Shown here: positions 56,534-64,000 of the stretch, piece by piece
How positions within the stretch are numbered: position 1 is the first letter of the stretch
Layout of the letters: every line of letters starts with the position of its first letter
DNA from: Tretioscincus oriximinensis
Lineage: Eukaryota > Chordata > Lepidosauria > Squamata > Gymnophthalmidae
Direction of reading: 5' to 3'
DNA: 64,000 nucleotides
Assembly: GCA_022410635.1 (NCBI GenBank)
Contig: JAJVDF010000410.1
Span: 576,617-640,616, forward strand
Made by a program: the position numbers and the translations under genes
Notes under the pieces: generated by a model
The model's database searches: none
What the model was told of the DNA's origin: nothing
Seen by the model: only the letters and a program-made list of their open reading frames with translations

Positions 56534-59500
56534 TTGTGTGTACAGTATGCATGTAATGATGTTTTAATCATTTCCTTACAACAATTAATTATAATACAAG
56601 AGTTGTACTAACGTACAGCACTAATGGTCATGTGATAGAATATATTCTCATATTGTCTAGCAGTTCTTTGTAAATAGATTGTATTTGCTTCCAAGTTAGA
56701 ATACATCAAGGAGAATGGGACAACCAAGGTCATGATAGACAGATAGTATCATGTAAGCAATGAACATGAACATTGCCAGAATTGTAGAACACACTAAAAA
56801 ACAGATGGTTCTGGCATGCCATAGTCCATGAGGTTAAGGAAAGTTAAGCACAACTGAATGAAAGACCAACAACAATTCTCTCAGGACCAACTGTCAGTTT
56901 TTAGCAGCATCTACTTTTTACTATCAATCAGAAAACATCTATTACATTTGCAGTTTTTTAGTTAGCTAGTTCCTGTTACTACATTTTTTGAACTGTAATG
57001 TTACCACATAGAAATACAGTATGTATTTTTGAAACAAAACAAAATAAATGGAATTAGTAAGGTACCCCCACCATTTTTCACTGTAGCAGCACGGATTGTT
57101 TGAAAAAGCACAAAATAGGATATGGAAAATAACTTAAATAATCCTGGATACTTTTTAGTCAATTAAAAACTTAAACAATTAGTAATCTAGTTTTATAACA
57201 TGAATTATGAAATTAAATTCACTAATATCTCTCTCACACAAACAAAAGTAGCAAGATCACAGGAAAAATTCTGAAAATTCTATGAACAATTTTCAGATCA
57301 ACAAATAACAGCCAGAGGTCAGAACCCAATATTCTTGAAAAACAAGGACCAATTATGATACTGCAGATGTGTGAGCTATATATAATAGAAGACCTGCACA
57401 AATCACGTTTTGAGTATCCAGCAAAGGGGCTAGTAGCATTTAGAGACTAACAGCAGAAAAGTAAGTTTTGAGTAGTTAACCCCAAAGTCTGTATTTGTGA
57501 AACAAATTACTATCTCCTTATATGCAATAATTTTTCAATGCAGCCTCTTCCAATGGAGATTTTTTTTATCAATTGTATTATAATCCAGTGATGTACAATT
57601 ATGAAACAAGATAACTATATGTTGATTTTTGACAGTCATTTACTGGACTTTACTATTAAGAGAAATGAACCTGTGAACAATAATAGGCATACATCCATAA
57701 TGTCTAATAAAACAAATACTGATTTGCTAAGAATCTGTGTATTCTATTGACTCTTGCAGCACTGTGACTTTTTTTAAAAAAGAGCTATGTATCTTTGCAA
57801 TGTAGTTATCTTCAACATATACTTCCTTTACACTCCCACAAGAGAGTGTAGATCATCAGGTGTACACACATGATGACTCTTGAATTCATATGGGAGGTAA
57901 TCAGACATCAGTTAAAAGAGTTTTGGTACAACAGGAGCCTCTGAACCTATCTCAGGGATATGTAAATACATGTCACTGACATGGCAAGCACATCATCTCT
58001 TACATTTCAGAACTAGGTAAGTTATATAGTTTTGAATGTTCACCTTAGTGCTGTTTAGTTCAGGCCAGACTTAGCTCAATAAGTCATAAAATTGTCCACC
58101 ACATAGTAAATAAATTCCATTGCTATTCTATGCCATAAGAAGGGTAAATGAATATACGATATGTCCGAGGAGTGTTTTTGAACATTCTATACTCAGAGCT
58201 CTACAAAGAGTATCATATACTGTATCATATTTCAAGGCAGTTTTCTGAGCTGATGGAAGGAGAATTGTCTACTATGCCACAGAATGTTTATGATAGCCAT
58301 TGATTGTGTAAAAAAGCAACTTCAGATACATGTTTCTGTATTTTCCCTTTCAAGCACAATTGTTTTAATTTGAAAAATACAGTATAAAAACTTACCCTAA
58401 TATTCACTTCAAACGCATTCTTTATTCAATTCATAAATTTAAGGAAAGTTGATCGATTTTAACCCAAGAAAGATGAGGTGAAATTGACTGAACAACTCAA
58501 ATTGCAGAGATGATTATCAGCATATCCAGTTTTCAGTAAAGAGGATGAACGCTTCATATATCAGAAAGATATACAACACTCAGAAATGTTCTCACCTAAA
58601 AAAAGAAAAAAAACCCAATTCAATAATGTAAAACTGGGTACTTTTTAACATTGTAAAAGAGGCACTAATTAACTCATTACATTGTTTAAAAATCCCAGTT
58701 ATTGTTTGGAGCATAAGTATTCAAAAATCATTTTACAAATACATATTTTTTATATTCCAGAGTAAAGTATTATCCCAGAATATCCAACTGTAGCGGAATA
58801 AATGACATTTGAATGCAACTAATATCTTCCATTATTCTATAGTTGTTGAAGTTCAAAATAAATGTTATGATTTACTAGCAAAAAATATTTTTGCATTTAT
58901 CTGCAGAGAATGGTTGCTGGGAACCATTCCAGCTAACTTGTAAGGAGATCAATTTAAGCCATTCCTTAACTTTAACTACTGGTCTAAACTTGAAAACTTT
59001 CAGTCTTTTCTTTTAGTGATATAAGTTCAAATTACATTACTTTATTTTCTTTGTGTTGTCTGTTGTCTAAAGTTCTTCACTAATGAAATTCAGTCTTCCA
59101 ATTTATTGTTTTCTGATCATTTCTTTTCATTTTTCAATTGTGTTACACATTTACTCAACACCACAACTTGTTTGGACAGTGAAGTTTGGACTTCTGTTTG
59201 CTTAATTCACCTTCTATGTATTTGTGTTCACCATTTACAACTCTTTGTTCCTTCGTTGTTACTTATGCAATTTCTCTTTGGTAAAAGTGCTGATGTTTTA
59301 ACTCTTTCTTCCCATTTGGATTTTCTTATTTTTTTCATCATATAATCTATTCCTCTCCCCCCACCCAACCCAATTTAGGTTCGGCTGTCAATAGAGAAAG
59401 TTTGAGGAAAATGTTTATAATTTAAAGAAATGTTTAAAGTTTTTCCCTGCTGTCAATTCTTCAAATTGTCAATGCCACATTTTTTTTCTTAAAAACAAAA

Positions 59501-60214
59501 CATTACAAGGTTTATAGTACATTTTTTCTACAAGATATTTTACTTCATTTCTCTCATCCCTCATGAAGAGCCTTGAAAGAAAGAAAAAAATAGGACAAAT
59601 GGATTAAATTTATAGAATATGGAACAGAGCAAAACCACAATGAAGAGCTTGTAAATAACATACTCGTATTATCCCAATAGAGAAGGTTGATGGCTGCTTC
59701 CAGATGAATTTTACGAAGAAGTATAATGAAGGGCAGAGGGGATGGAGGGAGAGAGAGTGGGTAGCTGGGGAACATGTGGAGGAATTATGGAGCTAATGTT
59801 AAAAGGGATTGTCCATTTGTTTTGAATATGTATATATATGCAAAATAATATATACATATAAAACAAAACAAAAATGTTGCTGAAGGTAGAATTCTCTTAT
59901 CACCTATAAAATCTTCTTTGCATCTGACATATTTTGTAATGGGCTTGAAGATAAATTTAAATTAACAAATTCTTTAATTTTCCTTCTTTAATTCTAGCTA
60001 ATGAATTTCTGCATAAATCTGGAGAATAAAAAAAGCTTCTTTTATCAAATATGAGACCAGTTCTATGCATTCCATATGATTTGGGCAAGGAAAGAAACAT
60101 CAAAAGATTCTCCATTCCAAAAAATATGGGAATGTTTATCAATAAACAGATATGTCCTACTAAATACTAACATTTGGTAACACTACTATCAAATAATGAA
60201 AGTTCACTGAGACA
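56534..60214. other. Gene-free AT-rich DNA
   Basis: About 57410-57465 (CCAGCAAAGGGGCTAGTAGC, then GAGACTAAC) is a scrap of the family at 63312. No gene is recognised. The 79-codon frame at 59106 is low in complexity. Confidence 0.5.
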
Positions 60215-60650
60215 TTTATTTTATTATTTTATTTGGTTGGTTGTTTATACTTATACCCAGCCCTATACCCAAAGGTTTCAGGGTGGCCAACAATAAAAAC
60301 AATAATACAAAATTTCCATATTAAACACTGTATAAAACAATATCTAAAAGAGGGAAGAAAAATGGCATTGCATCAACCTAAAGGCAGGTTAAATTTTCAA
60401 TGTTCTTCTAAAAGAATACTGATGTACTTTGAGGGAGAGATTATTCCATAGGCCCTGGGTTCACATTCCATTTGCTGTTGAGTGGGGTGGTACAGCCAGG
60501 ACCACCACCACTCCAAGGCACAGGTAGGTTGATATGGGAGAAGGTGCTCCCTTTAGATATTTGCGGGACAAGTTATATAGGGCCTTATAGATTAAAATTA
60601 ACACCTTGAATTGGGTTCAGTAGCAGATTGGCAGTTGAAGCTGAAAGTAG
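60215..60650 (-). mobile_element. L2-type LINE 3' region
   Basis: Reverse orientation: a T-rich (ATTT)n-like start, CAGCCCTATACCCAAAGGTT, TCAGGGTGGCCAACAATAAA, then a longer body with ATTCCATAGGCCCTGGG, GGTTGATATGGGAGAAGG and ACACCTTGAATTGGGTTCAG. The body matches the element split at 42250-42840. Confidence 0.65.
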
Positions 60651-61404
60651 AATTAGTTTATTTGCAGCACATTGCAAATATTACTGAGAATTTCCAGAGT
60701 TGTTCATAGCATTCCCATGAATGAGGCATGGCCTCAAAGGAACCACTTTACACTTTAGACCCACTGATTCCTTCCAATAGATAACATAGTTCCCAGCAAC
60801 CATGTGGAAAATACCAGTTTTTCCTCAATGTATTTCAAATTCCCAATTTAAAGGCTTATTTTGTTCTGTGTTCATAACCACTGAAGACAGCGAAGTGCAG
60901 AAATTGAAACATTCATGTAACTTAAAACAAAGTAAACTTCTAGTGCCCTCATGGGTCTAGTTCTTCAAAATGTTCTTTACAACAATTTCCTTTTCCCGAA
61001 GCGAGAGTGGAAAAAGGAAAACAACACTTTTGTAGAACTATTAATGTGTTTGCACAACCATTTTGTGCACTTTTATTTACTTAGGTTTCCAAACTAAAGT
61101 TTCTATAAGGATGTGGTAAAACATTAAAGAATACTTTGGCCATCAAAAAAAAATGTCATGTCAAATTTATCTGAGCTCTCCCACATAAAAATCAACTGTT
61201 CACTGAGATTTCACAATCCAAGCAAAAAAAGAGAAGATACACTTTTATAGCAAAGAATAATGGCTATATATTGGTGGGCCACTAAAAAGAAACATCTCCA
61301 GCTCATCATACCCTGTTGTCAAGGGAATCTTTAAAATAAAACTGAGGCACTTCAAAATATCCATTCACTTTACATGTGAGAAAGGCCTTTTCCCCATTAT
61401 TCTA
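60651..61404. other. Gene-free DNA
   Basis: Nothing recognised. Confidence 0.45.
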
Positions 61405-61566
61405 GGTGAGCCTTATTCTGTGTTATATCTCGGTACAGAGCTTGGCCATCCACATTCCAGTGTAGACTAAGGCAATCCCCATTTCTGGCCTGCCATAGTC
61501 CACAATAGTATGTGCCTGGCCAAACTCTATACTGAGATATAACCCAGAACAAGGCTCAGTGGTGAC
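61405..61566. mobile_element. Small fold-back MITE, copy 2
   Basis: The arms are TGAGCCTTATTCTGTGTTAT, ATCTCGGTACAGAGCTTGGC (from about 61407) against the inverse GGCCAAACTCTATACTGAGA, TATAACCCAGAACAAGGCTC (to about 61559). The loop of about 60 bp includes CCACATTCCAGTG and GGCAATCCCCATTTCTGG. The relative is at 53607-53745. Confidence 0.7.
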
Positions 61567-61801
61567 ATGGCCAAAGAGTCACACATTTCATATTCACAAA
61601 TAGTAAGAGTGATACGGTCTTCCAGATACGGTCTTCCAAAAAATAGGACAGGAAAGTGTTATGGTTTAAATGGGTGTAGAAAAGAGGTGCAGTTTATAAT
61701 TCCTGCAGCATCTGGAGATAAATATCACTTTTCCACAGCCATTAAAGCTGCAAAACTCCTGACCACCTAGGCAGATTTTCTCTCTCTCTCTAAATATATT
61801 A
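61567..61801. other. Spacer with (CT)n
   Basis: A short tandem duplication GATACGGTCTTCCA at about 61612-61638 and a (CT)n run at 61779-61790. Confidence 0.5.
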
Positions 61802-62190
61802 TTTACAAATATCAACTTTAAATTAATTTAAAATAAAAGCTGGTTAGTCTGTGGCTTGATACTGTTAATCCAAAGTTAGTTAAAAATATTGCTATTGAGC
61901 AATTCTGAAAATCTGTGCACAGTTGAAATCTTTACAGCTGTTCAGAAAGTATATAACCCTTTGTGTGTGTATGTGAGAGGGTGAGTGAGTGATAATCCTA
62001 TAGATAGGGAATATGCCCACACGCAAAAAAAGTTATATACTTTCTGAAGAGACATAAAGCTTTCAACTGTGAACAATTTTCCAGAATTACTCAGCAGCAT
62101 TATGTTTAGCTAACTTTAGATTAACAGTATCAAGCCGCAGACAAACCAGCTTTTATTTTAAAATATTCTAAAGTTGATATTTGTTAATAA
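61802..62190. repeat. Long inverted repeat, ~155-bp arms
   Basis: Left arm 61802-61956 pairs with 62032-62190 at roughly 85-90 percent. Paired words are AAATATCAACTTTA, AAAATAAAAGCTGGTT, GGCTTGATACTGTTAATC, AAAGTTAG, CACAGTTGAAA and CAGAAAGTATATAAC. The 75-bp loop holds a (GT)n run and GATAATCCTATAGATAGGGA. It has the geometry of a long-TIR MITE, and a transcript would form a long hairpin RNA. Confidence 0.8.
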
Positions 62191-62639
62191 CATATTGTTT
62201 CGGCAGCATCAAATATACATGTGCATGTTTAGGGATATCTAACATTTCTGGAAATTTGTGTTTACTCATTTATAATGTACTTGCTTTCAGTTTTTTGCAT
62301 ATCCAAAAGACATCATTTAAACTAGCAATGGGTAACGTCCTGTTACAACTAGTAATAGGATATAAAAAATTATCTTGCAGCTTCGTATCTTGTCAGGGCT
62401 GCTCTGCTCTGATTTTACCACACCTCTTATAATTCTAGAGGGCCTTTTTGGATACTGAATTACTATGAGATAATCTAAACCTTTAAGCCTCGTTTTCTTC
62501 TTGATATTTACCCTGCTGTTACAAAGTGTTAATGCTTCACCTGAACTCAAGAATTTGAATGGTCGTTATACTTCTGGAATTAAATCCAAGTATTACTTCT
62601 GACACTTTTCTCACTCCATCCGGATGAGTTATTTTAAAA
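62191..62639. other. Gene-free DNA
   Basis: Nothing recognised. Confidence 0.45.
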
Positions 62640-62830
62640 CCATAGAAGCAATATGGTAATGCTTCTATGGTGGAGTTGCCACATAGTTCAGTGGCAATCA
62701 CAGCATATGGTGCAATAAAGTCCCAATGATTTACTACAAACTATAGCTTGAAAAAGCACCCTCAGGGTGCATTTCTCCCTACAATACAAGGTAGAATAGG
62801 AATCTACCTCTCTGCCTGGGTGATTTTTTA
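62640..62830 (+). repeat. Repeat pair member B with a small hairpin at its left
   Basis: CCATAGAAGCA and TGCTTCTATGG form an 11-bp perfect stem at 62640-62670. From 62660 the sequence aligns with 30845-31020 (CAGTGGCAATCA, GCAATAAAGTCCCAATG, AGAATAGGAATCTACCT). Confidence 0.55.
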
Positions 62831-63311
62831 AAACCAGTGTGTTGAATGATCAAACAATCTCCAGTATGATTGAACAGTTAAATTCAATCTATTCTAGATT
62901 AAGCTAAAATAATTAGCTAGAAAATATTAAGAAAAATATGCCAATATATTTCACACTTATTTGAGGTCATTCTAATGTTGTGGCAGCATAAGTATAATGC
63001 AAAACACTGCAGTTCAAATATGGACACTGTTGTCAACTCTAAAGAAGTGGTAAATTATGCAGAAGTGTAGCTCAGCTGTAGTGTGTAAGGAGGGAATGAA
63101 TTAAGAAAAAGAACTTTTTGATGACATTGTCAGGGAAAATATAACTCTCGTTTTTTTAAATAATTTAATCAACTTAAAGTGTCATTACCTCCCCCAGTCC
63201 TTTAACTATTATTTATACTAGATAAAGTTGATATTTCTTTCCACATTTAGATTTGATAATGGTTATTTAATAATATTTCACAGAAATACCCATGTTAATC
63301 CAGTAGAAAGT
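62831..63311. other. Gene-free AT-rich DNA
   Basis: Nothing recognised. Confidence 0.45.
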
Positions 63312-63509
63312 CCAGCAAAAGGGCCAGTAGCACTTTGAGACTAACTTGAGAAAAGTGGGTGGCATAAGCCTTCATAGATGCATCTGAAGAAGTAGGCATG
63401 TCTACGAAAGCCTTCGTAGATGCATCTGAAGAAGTAGGCATGTCTACGAAAGCTTATGCCACCCATTTTTCTCAAGTTAGTCTCAAAGTGCTACTGGCCC
63501 CTTTGCTGG
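63312..63509. repeat. Palindromic amniote-type repeat with internal tandem duplication
   Basis: 58-bp arms 63312-63369 and 63452-63509 (CCAGCAAAAGGGCCAGTAGC onward) are inverted with two mismatches. Between them are two head-to-tail 42-bp units, 63370-63411 and 63412-63453, differing by one base and containing GATGCATCTGAAGAAGTAGG. An open frame here (63398-63592) is a by-product. Confidence 0.8.
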
Positions 63510-64000
63510 TCTTATATAATAATAGTTTGAGAAGAAGAAAATTAGTTTATAATCTCTGTGTTAGCGACAATATTATGTGTTGTTGTACTTAGCAACAGTC
63601 TCACCTCCACCCACCCCAGGAAATGTCAAGAATTTTTGATAGGCAAAAAAATTGACATCAACAATGGAACACTGAAGAAATATGCTTTGGAATACAGAAG
63701 GAACAAATAAATGGAAATAAGAAGGGGCAAAAAGGTATAAGATGTAAATGAAAAAGATGTACTATAGTCATTAAAAAGTCAATTTATGTCATAAATATTG
63801 TGAAAAAAAAACTTTAAAAATGTAATATGTTTTTATTAAATTCTGTAATTGTGAGATCTTACTAGATCAGTGATGTGGGATGAGTTCTTTATCATAAGAA
63901 TTACTTCAACTGACTATTGTCAAGGTCTAAAACCTAATAAAAAAGAGAAAGCAGAAATATCTATTATTAGCCGGAGGAAAATTTACTCGGCACAGGGTAG
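63510..64000. other. Gene-free AT-rich DNA to the window end
   Basis: Nothing recognised. Confidence 0.45.

Noticed and set aside
55749..56556. Cluster of overlapping frames suggesting a small GC-rich gene
   Set aside because: The frames are not kept open in the related copy at 47.8 kb, and no domain is recognised.
63312..63509. CRISPR-like array from regular repeats
   Set aside because: Only two tandem units, adjacent with no spacers, inside a eukaryotic dispersed repeat.

Overview
The window looks like an intergenic or deep intronic stretch of a vertebrate genome, most likely a squamate reptile (lizard or snake). The evidence is an AT-rich background, CR1 LINE 3' ends with the terminal octamer repeat TTCTTATG, L2-type LINE tails ending in (ATAA)n, tRNA-derived SINEs with (TTC)n tails, an R4/R2-like LINE remnant, and hAT, Tc1/mariner and fold-back MITE elements. 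I found no host protein-coding exon, tRNA, rRNA or other host gene that I can support. Every coding signal I recognise belongs to a transposable element, and the species assignment is an inference. | Layout: 0.28-3.46 kb is a complete hAT DNA transposon with 8-bp target-site duplications, a BED zinc-finger exon, an intron and a 536-codon transposase exon. A second, internally deleted member of the same family lies at 26.21-27.37 kb with its own perfect 8-bp duplication. 6.8-7.3 kb holds an L2-type LINE 3' end. tRNA-derived SINEs lie at 8.7, 14.4 and 53.2 kb. 11.8 kb carries a roughly 79-bp Tc1-type end-to-end element. 12.4-13.05 kb is a CR1 ORF2 fragment joined to a very GC-rich palindromic element. 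16.3-18.6 kb is a cluster of L2, fold-back repeats and a mariner-like MITE. 19.4-20.9 kb is a low-complexity and minisatellite block with a CR1 scrap and a GC-rich segment. 30 kb carries a decayed restriction-like-endonuclease LINE. 35-45 kb has several CR1 and L2 3' ends, one nested in an older fold-back element and one with a 5' inversion. 47.8 and 55.8 kb hold two diverged copies of an unclassified GC-rich repeat. 49.5-50.25 kb is a solo LTR. 52.7 kb is a 307-bp hAT MITE. 53.6 and 61.4 kb are two copies of a small fold-back MITE. 61.8-62.2 kb is a long inverted repeat, and 63.3-63.5 kb is a palindromic repeat with an internal tandem duplication. | How it fits together: the only possibly functional unit is the hAT at the left end. 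It carries an uninterrupted transposase frame with the expected hAT residues and dense subterminal motif arrays. The derivative 23 kb away keeps both ends, so it would be a natural substrate for such a transposase. The ambiguous bases (N) in the window fall almost entirely in these two copies, which suggests a young family with many near-identical copies. The rest is older, layered transposon debris. No novel cellular system is evident.
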